Assembly (NCBI RefSeq): GCF_964204645.1
Contig: NC_134036.1
Span: forward strand, 9,722,704 to 9,786,703
DNA: 64,000 bases
DNA from: Tubulanus polymorphus
Taxonomy: Eukaryota; Nemertea; Palaeonemertea; Tubulaniformes; Tubulanidae
Direction: 5' to 3'
Shown piece by piece: positions 12,334-20,935 of the stretch. The notes under the pieces are model-generated. The model did no database searches and was not told the origin of the DNA. It saw nothing but the letters and a program-made list of their open reading frames with translations. The position numbers were made by a program, and so were the translations under genes. Positions within the stretch are counted from its first letter, which is position 1. Every line of letters starts with the position of its first letter.

Positions 12334-14525
12334 ATGGGCAGTATGTGTGGAGTATACTTCTAGAGGGCCACTTGTGGAACAAATTAATTCGCTTGAAATC
12401 CGGATTTTTAATGCATACAGGCAGCATGATGAGGAAAACCCATTCACAAACCGTGCAAGCCAACTTAAACACTATGCTCAATATTCCAAGAATATGGTTT
12501 AGTTCTATCGTTCATGTATAAAACAGGATTATAAGCAACTTTTCTTTTGTCAACACGTTGATGGGCGACGGACTATGGTATTCTCTGAAGGAGGTAAATT
12601 AAATTTGACAGCTAGTTATATAAATGATGCAGCTTTTGGACAAAAGGGATCTAACTAAATTTCTTTTTAATTCACCGTGGAATGGAATGGATTGACGCCA
12701 ATGACATGCAGTAGGCCCCTACTTATAGGTCATACTAATTAGCGTCAACCAATTAATCTAAATCGGGCAAACCATTCAACAACTGTAATTTATTTGCTGT
12801 GTTGTGATAATAATAGGTTTTTTTTTTAAATGACATACCAACTGTTAGAAAAATGTACCGATTCTTATTTTTAGACTACTACGGTATCTATAAAAGGAGG
12901 AGTCATAGATAAAGTTGATTTGCTCAGCTGGACACACTTCTTGTCAAGTACATCATCTCAAGTATTGGGTGTTTTGTAAGTTTGATTTCAGTATTTATTT
13001 ACTAAGTGCTGTTCCCTCGGACCTCAGTGCTTTCAAACTAGGCCCACCCCATAGGCTATATCTCCAGAGTGTGTTAGCCACTATTATTTTATTTCCTACT
13101 TTAAATGCACTTTTTTTCTATTTTTAGACTCGGGCTAAGAATGTGCAAATTTGAGATACTGAGAAATCAGATGGCACTAGTTAAATTGAACTGCGAAATT
13201 TGCAGCAGGATAGCTGAACGACACAATTTTTAAAAACAAAATGGCTATTCGAATGCTATTTCAGTAATAACTTGATTCAACCAGAGAGAAATGTCAATTG
13301 GGGATGTACAGTACACCCACTTTACTTCCCCGTTTTCCTGGTACCAAATTTTTTATCTTAAGCTAAGCAATATTCTAAGGTATGCTAGTGAATTTCATTA
13401 GAATATAAAGCAATGGAACCAGAATTCAAGCCCGAGTTAAGCGAACTATTGATTCTGATATAATGTAAGAACTGATTTCTTTTGTGTATTCTTGTAGAAT
13501 GTGTTAAGTATTATTTTAAGCTGTTAAATAATATAATTAGACAAACGTCAAATTATTGGATCTTTCTTGTTGACTCGTTTAATTTTGTGAGTTTTGAGTT
13601 CCAGTCAATCCACAATGTGCAGTGCCTAGCCTTCATCTAGTACTAAAGCCAAGCCCGTGTATGGGAAAACGTTGTTCGACTCTCATAAGCCAGACAAATA
13701 AAAACTTGCAATACATTGCAGATAGTAGTCTCCAGCAAGTAGACAGAGAAAGTAAACTAGGTTTTACCCCGTACCCTACCCGGCATCTTCACCTGTCAAG
13801 GGATTCGAACCCACTACACTAAAGCTGTTCTCCGAACCGCTTGACCTCGAGTCGTTACTAGCCGACCAGAATCAGGTCGGGCCAATCACAGCGCTTGTTA
13901 CAAACGACATTTGGCATCTATGGAATTTCCCGGTAAATGGACCAATCAGCGAACACGTAGCGAAAACGGAAGTATTGTCGCGTGTTGATATATGACGTCA
14001 TTCGCTAAAACGCCGGTAATGAAATCGCGCGTCGTGAGGCCAGGGGGCAGGTGGAAGCGAGTTTGGGAGCGATACTGGTCTCCTGGCAAGCGAGGATACC
14101 TATCCGGGAACGAAAGACACTCCAAGACTCCTTCCTTGAAGAGATTGTAGAAATAGTGCACCCAATCGTAGTAATGCTAAGTACAGTATACTATGACGGT
14201 TGAACCTTTATTCACACCAAAATAGAATCAAAGTAGTCATAAGTTCAATGATAGCACTTAATTTGGGTTATCAGGTTCAGCCTTACTAGCTGTACTTTCA
14301 TTCAGCTACTACTTTTGTATGAGACTTGGCAATGATAAGTTGGAAGAAATCACCAAATATAAGAAAAAATATTGAGAATTAATATTACTGTAATTAAGAA
14401 TTTATTCAAATGAAGTGATAATTTCATTGTTAGATCGTACCGGTATATGCGCATAAAACAAAAAACACATCTAACAATCCACGCAATCCGCAATCGATCA
14501 AGTCGAACATGACGACGATCTCAAG
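12334..14525. other. Interior of the 2.66-kb element, no transposase seen
   Basis: No open frame here carries a recognisable transposase motif. A tRNA-like SINE head lies at 13779-13860. The rest is AT-rich unique-looking sequence. A minus-strand frame at 13946-14161 has no known motif. Confidence 0.5.
13779..13860 (-). repeat. tRNA-derived SINE head
   Basis: On the minus strand GGTCAAGCGGTT looks like an RNA polymerase III A box, and GGGTTCGAATCCC some 30 bases later is a near-perfect B box. The arms do not fold into a clean acceptor stem and no exact tRNA cloverleaf was found, so it reads better as the promoter head of a tRNA-derived SINE than as a functional tRNA. Confidence 0.6.
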
Positions 14526-14760
14526 GCATGTCTCTGTAACCGAAGGTAGAGTCTAAAAGACGGTTCAGGACTCGGCAGCGGACACCGGCCCGGAAAGAAT
14601 TTCAAAACGTGTATTGTCGGTACCTAGCACGATTTCAGCGTTTTTCGGGAATTCCCTGAAATTTCGGCGTTTTTCGGAAATTCCCTGAAATTTCAGCGTT
14701 TTTATTTCAGCGTTTCAGCTTTTCAGTGTTTCAGTTTTTTCAGCGAAGTTCAGGAACCGT
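14526..14760 (-). repeat. Right terminal inverted repeat of the 2.66-kb element
   Basis: Reverse complement of 12099-12333 with scattered substitutions. It is followed directly by CCATATT, the target duplication that also served as the Polinton target. Confidence 0.9.
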
Positions 14761-14761
14761 C

Positions 14762-14767
14762 CATATT
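14762..14767. repeat. Polinton target-site duplication, left
   Basis: CATATT, identical to the six bases after the right end. It lies inside the CCATATT duplication of the preceding TIR element. Confidence 0.9.
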
Positions 14768-15343
14768 AGTAATAGGGGTTTAGTTGTTTCATACCAAAGA
14801 TCGAACGGTCGAGCCCATTAAAAAACAAAATATTAAAAGTAATTAAAAAACTATAATATATTTTCATAACCGTGTGTATTTCATATTAAAACTAAATATT
14901 TATTCTAAGATATTAATAATATAAAAAGCATATTGTATTAAATCAATTGGTCGCTCCGCTTCGCTACCGCTCCGCTCCGCGACTAATTGATTTAATTACA
15001 ATACACAAATTTATATAATCAAATATATTCAAATGATAATAATTATTCTATTGTTCAACTGAAATACACACGGTTATGAAAATATATTATAGTTTTTTAA
15101 TTACTTTTAATATTTTGTTATTAATGAACTCGATCATTAAACCTTTGATATGAAACAACTAAACCCCTATTACTCTTAAAATATTCACATATATGAATAA
15201 CATTTAAATCATTGAACTTCTAAAATCAATTTTAATAAAAAATATAGTATTAAAATGGAAGCAAATAAATACTACTGCCCAACATGTAATATCGATATAG
15301 ACAAGTCTCAAAAAGCAAGACGCAATAAAACTATAACACATTT
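14768..15343 (+). repeat. Polinton left terminal inverted repeat (palindromic)
   Basis: Matches the reverse complement of 32831-33376, with about 30 extra bases at the centre (a run of CCGCT/TCGCT subrepeats near 14950-14985). Bases 14768-15174 form an imperfect palindrome: the outer arm starts AGTAATAGGGGTTTAGTTG and the inner arm ends with its complement at 15174. The outermost roughly 120 bases of both arms match well, then about 65 bases differ, then the arms match again beside the loop. The inner 89 bases (from 15255) copy the start of the DNA polymerase gene. Confidence 0.9.
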
Positions 15344-15428
15344 GTTTTTAGTCCAGTTGGTTAAAGCAAAGACATTTATCGAATTAAGGAACTCAACACA
15401 TAGTGAAAAATACGTTGAATCGTTATAA
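15255..15428 (+). pseudogene. Chimeric remnant: polymerase N-terminus joined to HNH C-terminus
   Basis: A 57-codon frame. Its first 29 or so codons copy the start of the polymerase gene, including the first zinc-finger cysteines CPTC, but the first finger histidine is Arg here. After the terminal repeat ends at 15343 the frame continues into LVKAKTFIEL and KYVESL, which resemble the last 25 residues of the HNH protein at 16863-17531 (LIKAKKFIDQ, QYVESL). It therefore looks like the scar of a recombination that fused the terminal repeat to the tail of an HNH-type gene, deleting what lay between. It may still be transcribed from the terminal repeat. Function as a protein is unlikely. Confidence 0.6.
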
Positions 15429-16391
15429 ACACCTGATAATACTCAGCTATATAGTTGGTTGTATTAACTCTAGTAAACATATGTTACCAGCTTATATTTC
15501 AATTGTAAAGAGTTAATTAATTTCATTAATCTAAATGCTTTTATTATTGTTTTTTTCAACTTCAACACGTTGTGTATACAGCGAACGTAGCGAATCACAA
15601 ATCTCATAATTTACAAGTCTCAACACGCTTGTTCTAGATGTTTATACTAGAACATGATTCTATTTGAGCCTATATACATTCAATGTACAGAGCCATAGAA
15701 TAAATCTATAAATTCGCAGCTGTTACAGTTGTTACTATAACAACGAGATATTATGACTCATAATATTACAAACTGTGCTGGAACACTCTAGAACCGGAAC
15801 TAGATGACGTGGTATAATCAACGACGTGTCATTCTAGAAATCGCCCCGGAAATGGATATACGCTGTAATATTGTGCTCAGGATATTCTATCTTTCGAAAC
15901 GAAATTAGGAGTTTATAGTTTACAATTATAAATCTAAATGTAAGTACTGTTTGTTGTAGTTATTAAGGCTATTAAATACGAAACCTTTAGATATATTTAA
16001 GCGTATTTAGAATATCTTTTAGATTGCTAGAGTTACCGCTAATATCTTTTAGGTTAATAAAACGTCATACACATCAAGAAGCGATAGAGAAACTCAAGAT
16101 ACTCTTTCTGCCTGAGGAATCAACAGCAATGGATATCAAACCAATAGAAATTAGCACAAGAAACACAAGAATCGCCAAAAGATCGTCGAAGAAACTATAT
16201 AAGAATTTCAAAAACATTAAGACTCCAATGATTAAGTTTAACATTTGTTGATGTAGTTAAATATTTACCAGCAATTGAAAAAATGTTTGTAATTATAAAT
16301 TGTATTTATAGAAATCAAATGATGTGTTGGAAGAAACGGCCGAACAACTTGTATAATGTATTGTGTAAATCTGATTGATGAATTTTTATGT
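15429..16391. other. Polinton left non-coding region with stress-element-like motifs
   Basis: Mostly AT-rich with no firm gene. A cluster near 15630-15840 includes ATTCTAGAAA at 15831-15840, a perfect two-unit heat-shock-element pattern (nTTCnnGAAn), further CTAGAA/TTCTAG half-sites, and two ACGT cores (ATGACGT at 15804-15810, and CGACGTGTCAT just after). A plus-strand frame at 16024-16251 (75 aa, or 41 aa from the Met at 16129) is very basic at its end but has no recognisable family. Confidence 0.4.
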
Positions 16392-16740
16392 TCGGTCGTT
16401 TCTATTCAGAATGAATATATAATTATGATTAACGCATGCGCATTAAGCAAAAGCGCTCCTATAAGAGCGGTTTTGCCTAATGCGAACACGTTTTGATATT
16501 TTATGTCGATCGTTTCTATTTACATAATTATATATTCATTATGTAAATATAATTATGATTAACGCATGTGCATTGATCAAAAGCGCGCACGAATGCGCGG
16601 TTTGCTCAGTTGTATGATTTTGATATTTTCTGTGTTCGGTCGTTTCTATTTCTAGAATGAATATATAATTATGATTAACGCATGCGCATTAAGCAAAAGC
16701 GCGCATGAATGCGCGGTTTTGCCCAGTGGTATTATTTAGA
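16392..16740. repeat. Three tandem repeats, each with a hairpin
   Basis: Units of roughly 116-130 bp share CGGTCGTTTCTATT, AATTATGATTAACGCATG and a GC-rich hairpin. The aligned AATTATGATT starts are at 16421, 16551 and 16667. The hairpins are AAAGCGCTC/GAGCGGTTT in the first and AAAGCGCGCA/TGCGCGGTTT in the next two. The loop bases and the stem letters change while the pairing is kept, which suggests the structure matters. The block sits just upstream of the HNH gene. It could be a regulatory RNA, a replication or packaging signal, or a simple minisatellite. Confidence 0.7.
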
Positions 16741-16862
16741 TATCAAGGAATCGAAACAACTTATCAAAAGCAGCGAGGAATGAAAAAGGATGACGTTAGT
16801 CGGAGAAATGGAAGAGGATTCTAAAATTATTAACCAATTTAGTAAAAAAATATGTATAATAA

Positions 16863-17531
16863 ATGGAACCAGAACAACCACAAACTACCAATATTACAAA
16901 TAACACTGGCGTTATAAACATATATTACAAGAAATGTTCTAAATGTGAATTAGATAAATTAGCTATAACAGAATTTAGTAAGCGTAAGATTAGCAAAGAT
17001 GGTTTTCAAAATTGTTGTAAAACTTGTACTAAACTATACACCAAACAATATCGAGAAGATAATATAAAACATTATAATTATTATATGACAAAATATATGA
17101 GAGAAAGATATCAAACAGATCTTAATTTTAGATTGAAACAATGCTTAAGGTCTAGATTAACACAATTATTCAACAAAGAAACTCATTCAGTTACACTGTC
17201 TAATTTATTGGGTTGTTCAGATGAATTTCTCAAATCATGGATTATATTTCAATTCGATGATAAAATGAATATAGATAATTATGGGGATTATTACCACATT
17301 GATCACGTGTTACCAATATCTAAATTTAACATGAATGATGAATACAATAAAAAACTTATTTGGAATTGGAAGAATCTAAGGCCTTTAGAAAAGAAAGAAA
17401 ATCAAACCAAATCTAATAAACTAGATTTTCAGTTATATTCAGAACAGTTAATAAAGGCAAAGAAATTTATTGATCAATGGAATAATAATCCAAATAATGA
17501 ACAATACGTTGAGTCTTTAATGAGTGGTTAA
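16863..17531 (+). CDS. HNH endonuclease with N-terminal zinc ribbon
   Basis: A 222-residue protein. Residues 25-55 hold a Cys4 zinc ribbon (CSKC near 25-28 and a CCKTC cluster near 51-55). Residues 145-186 hold an HNH nuclease core: HIDH at 145-148, then NWKNLRPL and an N-x-x-K-x-NK end, as in homing and mobile-element endonucleases. The family cleaves DNA using a divalent metal bound by the His/Asn residues. Codon use is strongly AT-biased like the rest of the element. It is the leftmost full gene, downstream of the three hairpin repeats. Its role in the element is unknown; it may be a passenger or help in invasion or repair. Its C-terminal tail is echoed in the chimeric frame at 15255-15428, so a second such gene once lay nearby. 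Confidence 0.8.
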   Translation: MEPEQPQTTNITNNTGVINIYYKKCSKCELDKLAITEFSKRKISKDGFQNCCKTCTKLYTKQYREDNIKHYNYYMTKYMRERYQTDLNFRLKQCLRSRLTQLFNKETHSVTLSNLLGCSDEFLKSWIIFQFDDKMNIDNYGDYYHIDHVLPISKFNMNDEYNKKLIWNWKNLRPLEKKENQTKSNKLDFQLYSEQLIKAKKFIDQWNNNPNNEQYVESLMSG

Positions 17532-17757
17532 AGAATAATATATCTCAAATAAAATATAATAAAAATTACATACCTTCAACTATCTATTATTTCTATTTTA
17601 ATTTTTAATATTTTCTTTTCAAAAAAGAATACTTTATATCACAAATAAAAAATACTAAAAAAACAATAACTAATACTAGAATTCTTTAGCTTTAACTAGC
17701 TAGTATCATTTGAAGAATACTTATAATATTTTTTTTTGCTTTTTTTCTCTAATATAA
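17532..17757. promoter_or_regulatory. AT-rich spacer and candidate promoter
   Basis: Between the HNH gene and the next cluster. It ends in a T-rich run (TTTTTTTTGCTTTTTTTC) followed by TAATATAAATG at the start codon, similar to the T-run plus TAAATG arrangement on the leftward genes. Confidence 0.45.
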
Positions 17758-18360
17758 ATGTCAAAGAAATCTAATAAGAATAGTATTGATATTGAAAAGA
17801 CATTAGATGATTTGGGTATAAGTGATAATAAAGATACAGTTGCAACTAATTGTGCTCAAGTTAATAACAATATAGATTATGAATACTATTTATATTGTAA
17901 GCATCATCTTGAACTATTGATTGCTGGCGGGAAATCTAAGGACTTCTTAGGAAAAATAATAACTTTTCAAGAACTAGACTCTATGAAACCCGATAAAGTA
18001 ATAAAATATTTTAAGATTTATGAAGAGTCAAGATTAGCTAGAATAAACGACTCTATAAGTGATGGTATTGTCAAATGTTATTCAAAATTATGTAACCAGT
18101 TAATACCAATTGATGATGAAAATAAATTATATAATGATTTGAAAAATGACTATTTAGTTATGACTGAATTACAAAAATGGGTTGGATATGCTTCATTTCA
18201 ATTAGGATCGGTTATGACGTTGATTTCTACTGGAGTTATAACATTTTCGAACATCAAACCTATGGAATATAAATCAGGTAAGAACGAAACAGATGTACTA
18301 CAAAAAAACGTCGAAACAGAAAATGAATCAGAACAAAAATTAACTAAAATAAATGAGTGA
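17758..18360 (+). CDS. Polinton hypothetical protein, 200 aa
   Basis: First gene of a compact rightward set that also holds the integrase and ATPase. No catalytic motif is visible. The core (residues 40-110) has ITFQELDSMKPDKVIKYFK, and a mildly hydrophobic stretch near 147-165 (SFQLGSVMTLISTGVITF) could be a membrane segment or a buried helix. The N- and C-termini are low-complexity, rich in Lys, Asn and Glu. I believe related proteins accompany the integrase in Polinton-like elements of other invertebrates, but this is recollection, not a computed match. The stop codon overlaps the start of the next gene by 8 bases. Function unknown. Confidence 0.7.
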   Translation: MSKKSNKNSIDIEKTLDDLGISDNKDTVATNCAQVNNNIDYEYYLYCKHHLELLIAGGKSKDFLGKIITFQELDSMKPDKVIKYFKIYEESRLARINDSISDGIVKCYSKLCNQLIPIDDENKLYNDLKNDYLVMTELQKWVGYASFQLGSVMTLISTGVITFSNIKPMEYKSGKNETDVLQKNVETENESEQKLTKINE

Positions 18361-18697
18361 TGGAGTTAAGAAAAAGGCTAGATCCGAGAAACAAATTAAA
18401 TGGGCAAGAGAATTAGGTAAAAGATCATCAGAATTAAAAAAAGCTAAGAAAAAGAAATTAACTGATATAAATGAATCTGATATTGATTCAAATAATAATC
18501 CATCTAATTCTTCTAATAGTGGAAGTAATTATAAATTATATATTACAATTGGGTTAATCACAGTTATTATATTCTCTGGTGTAATATATAAATATAAATT
18601 TAAATCTGATTATAAATATGATTCCGATGACAATAAACGTATCATACCAGAAAATAAATCAAGTGAAAATAAATCTAAAATATTATTAATGGATTAA
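18353..18697 (+). CDS. Small basic single-span membrane protein, 114 aa
   Basis: The N-terminal third is very basic (KKARSEKQIKWARELGKRSS, then KKAKKKK), followed by a Ser/Asn-rich linker and one hydrophobic helix (LYITIGLITVIIFSGVIY) at about residues 62-79, then a charged tail. The start overlaps the stop of the preceding gene in ATGAGTGA. This resembles small virion or membrane proteins of double-stranded DNA elements in general layout only. No specific family is recognised. Confidence 0.7.
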   Translation: MSDGVKKKARSEKQIKWARELGKRSSELKKAKKKKLTDINESDIDSNNNPSNSSNSGSNYKLYITIGLITVIIFSGVIYKYKFKSDYKYDSDDNKRIIPENKSSENKSKILLMD

Positions 18698-18700
18698 AAT

Positions 18701-19789
18701 ATGATGAAAAAAGAACAATATTTAAGAGAGTTATATTATAACCCAGAAAGTGAAGTATCATATTCAAGTGTTTCGGAATTATGGGATAAAATTAAATCTG
18801 ATAAAGAAAAAATAAAATATAGTGAATTAAAATCATGGTTACAAAATCAACCCACATATCAAATTCATAAAAAGATGGATAAAAAATATTTAACAAGAAA
18901 AGTAATGGTTTCATATATTGACCAACAATGGCAAGCTGATTTAATTGATATGAAAACCTTAGAAGAATATAACAAAGGATATTTCTGGATACTGAATGTT
19001 ATAGACATATTCAGTAGATACGCATGGAGTATCCCGATTAAAAATAAAACTGGTATAGAAGTTACAAATTCTTTCAAATCTATATTTAAAGAAGCTATCC
19101 CAGATGAAATTCAATTTGATGAAGGTAAAGAATTTTATAACAAACATTTTAAAAAACTATTAACTGATAACGATGTAGAATATTTTTCAACACATTCAGA
19201 TAAAAAAGCATCTGTTATAGAAAGATTTAATAAAACATTGAAAACTAGAATGTGGAAATATTTTACCGCTAATGAAACATATAAATATATCGATGTGTTA
19301 GATGATTTAGTTAAAGGTTATAATAATTCTAAACATAGTTCTATAAATATGAAACCTATACAAGCTAGAAAAGAAGATAATTCAGAAATAGTTTGGAATA
19401 ATTTATATGGAGCATTTGTTACACATGATTTTGGAGAACCTAAATTTAAAATAGGACAACATGTTAGAATTTCTAAATATCGAAAAACATTTTATAAAGG
19501 TTATACCCCTAATTTTACAGAAGAAATATTCAAGATTAAAAAGATAATATTAACTAAACCATTTGTTTATAAATTGTTTGATTTAAAAGATGAAGAAATA
19601 TTAGGTTATTTTTATGAACAAGAATTATCATTAGTACCAAATCCAGATGAAATAGAATACAAAATAGAAAAAGTATTGAAAACAAAAACTCTTAAAGGAA
19701 AAAAGTATTCTTTGGTGAAATATAAAGGATATGATGATAAATTTAATGAATGGATTTTATCTAGTAAAATTAAAAGAATAAATGAATAA
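18701..19789 (+). CDS. Polinton integrase, DDE type with chromodomain
   Basis: 362 residues. The RNase H-fold core has the catalytic triad Asp80 (WQADLIDM), Asp140 (IQFDEGKEF) and Glu174 (SVIERFNKTLK), with 33 residues between the last two. The N-terminal part matches the zinc-poor leader seen in Polinton integrases, and the C-terminus (about 316-358) is a chromodomain: YKIEKVLKTK, KYSLVKYKGY, FNEWI. The family inserts the linear element into chromosomal DNA with 6-bp target duplications, as seen here, and the chromodomain probably directs it to methylated histone tails. It is related to the worm transposon-derived protein F54H12.3. The frame and triad are intact. Its start lies three bases after the previous stop, and its end overlaps the ATPase start. 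Confidence 0.95.
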   Translation: MMKKEQYLRELYYNPESEVSYSSVSELWDKIKSDKEKIKYSELKSWLQNQPTYQIHKKMDKKYLTRKVMVSYIDQQWQADLIDMKTLEEYNKGYFWILNVIDIFSRYAWSIPIKNKTGIEVTNSFKSIFKEAIPDEIQFDEGKEFYNKHFKKLLTDNDVEYFSTHSDKKASVIERFNKTLKTRMWKYFTANETYKYIDVLDDLVKGYNNSKHSSINMKPIQARKEDNSEIVWNNLYGAFVTHDFGEPKFKIGQHVRISKYRKTFYKGYTPNFTEEIFKIKKIILTKPFVYKLFDLKDEEILGYFYEQELSLVPNPDEIEYKIEKVLKTKTLKGKKYSLVKYKGYDDKFNEWILSSKIKRINE

Positions 19790-20393
19790 AGATTTATTTA
19801 TATTTGAACCGTATAATATGTTAGTTACTGGAGTTACGAATTGTGGTATAACACATTTCATATTAGACTTGTTAGAAACTATTTATAAAAATCATTTTGA
19901 TAATATAATATTATTCTGTCCTACATATGAAATGAATAAAACATATAATAGAGATATAGTTAAGATAAAAAAGTTTATTATATTAGATCCTAAAACAGTA
20001 AAAGAAAATTTAGATAATTGTATAAAAATTACATTAGATATTTATAAAGGATCAAATACATTATTTATTATTGATGATTGCGCAAATTTACATGATTCAA
20101 AAGTTAGAGAAAGTGAGTTATGTTATTTGGCTTTCTCTGGTAGACATTTTGGGATAACAACATGGGTTTTAAATCAGAAATATAATTCAATTGTGAAAGA
20201 TTTTAGAGAGAATATAAGATTTCTAGTTTTATTTTATAACAAAGATAAAAAATCTATGCAACAATCATTGGAAGAAAATCAAATTATACCAACTGAATTA
20301 CATGATGAATATATGAATAAATTAAAAAATAATAAAGGTTCCAAATTACTTATGAGATTACAATTTCCATATGAATATAAATTTATAAAATAA
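19782..20393 (+). CDS. Genome-packaging ATPase (A32/FtsK-HerA type), Walker A Lys replaced
   Basis: 203 residues, a usual length for Polinton packaging ATPases. The Walker A region reads GVTNCGIT at 17-24, so the invariant Lys before Thr24 is Ile (codon ATA at 19848-19850). Walker B is LFIIDD at 94-99, and SGRHFGITTWVLNQ (119-132) is the typical segment ending in the sensor Gln. In the family this motor drives DNA into the capsid using ATP. Loss of the Walker A Lys normally abolishes ATP binding, so this copy is probably inactive although the frame is open. The gene starts inside the end of the integrase gene (8-base overlap) and is the last rightward gene before the convergence point. Confidence 0.9.
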   Translation: MNKDLFIFEPYNMLVTGVTNCGITHFILDLLETIYKNHFDNIILFCPTYEMNKTYNRDIVKIKKFIILDPKTVKENLDNCIKITLDIYKGSNTLFIIDDCANLHDSKVRESELCYLAFSGRHFGITTWVLNQKYNSIVKDFRENIRFLVLFYNKDKKSMQQSLEENQIIPTELHDEYMNKLKNNKGSKLLMRLQFPYEYKFIK

Positions 20394-20412
20394 AATCCTA
20401 ATTCAAAATATT

Positions 20413-20500
20413 ATAGAATTCACTGTATATTGATGGATGAGTGGATGAATTGGATGAATTGGAAGAGTGGATGAATGGAAGAGTGTAATAATATATAATT
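20413..20500 (+). repeat. Left arm of inverted repeat at gene convergence
   Basis: AGAATTCACTGTATATTGATGG followed by GGATGA/GGAAGAG subrepeats, inverted at 20845-20932. With its partner it encloses about 345 bp of AT-rich DNA between the ends of the ATPase gene and the leftward zinc-finger gene. Confidence 0.85.
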
Positions 20501-20844
20501 TACATATGTTTTTTTTATTTTTAAAACAGTAAGAGTTTGATTTGAAGATGTCATATAATAATAAATATATTTTTATAAAATAATAAAATGACAGATAATA
20601 AATGTCATATAATAATAAATATATTTTCATAAAATAATAAATAATAAAATGATAAATAATAAATATATTTTTATAAAATAATAAATATATTTTTATAAAA
20701 TAATAAATAATAAAATGATAAATAATAAATGTCATATAATAATAAATATATATTGTGTTGAATTTAATAAAGAATAAAAATATTATATTTATACTCATAA
20801 TATTCTTCCAATTTATGTGTTAAAAAGTAAAATATATATATTAT
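20501..20844. repeat. AT-rich tandem repeats inside the convergence hairpin
   Basis: Repeats of AATAATAAATATATTTTTATAAAATAATAAA with variants such as AAATGTCATATAATAATAAATAT. The long minus-strand open frame here (20403-20798) is an accident of this composition. Confidence 0.8.
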
Positions 20845-20932
20845 TATACTCATCCACTCTTCCACTCATCCAATTCATCCAACTCTTCCAACTCATCCAT
20901 TCATCCATCAATATACAGTGAATTCTATAATC
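20845..20932 (-). repeat. Right arm of inverted repeat at gene convergence
   Basis: CATCCA/TCTTCCA subrepeats ending CATCAATATACAGTGAATTCT, the complement of the left arm at 20413-20500. The arms could form a long hairpin in both converging transcripts, and so act as a bidirectional terminator or a structural mark. Confidence 0.85.
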
Positions 20933-20935
20933 TTT

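Larger units (their letters stand above)
12099..14760. mobile_element. 2.66-kb DNA element with 235-bp terminal inverted repeats
   Basis: Bases 12099-12333 and 14526-14760 are inverted copies of one another with few mismatches and no length difference. The outer end is ACGGTTCCTGAAC. The repeats contain a run of GCTGAAA-type subrepeats and two copies of TTTCAGGGAATT. Flanks are CCATATT on both sides (12092-12098 and 14761-14767); an 8-bp TCCATATT duplication is possible if the outermost base is uncertain. No transposase is visible inside, so this is probably non-autonomous. Superfamily not assigned: 7-8 bp target duplications would fit P-like or hAT-like elements, but no diagnostic protein is present. 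Confidence 0.85.

Noticed and set aside
13779-13860. Possible functional tRNA gene
   Set aside because: A and B boxes are present, but the acceptor and T stems do not pair well; called a SINE head instead.
20403-20798. 131-residue open frame on the minus strand
   Set aside because: It lies in AT-rich tandem repeats inside the convergence hairpin and is low-complexity Ile/Tyr/Phe with no motif.
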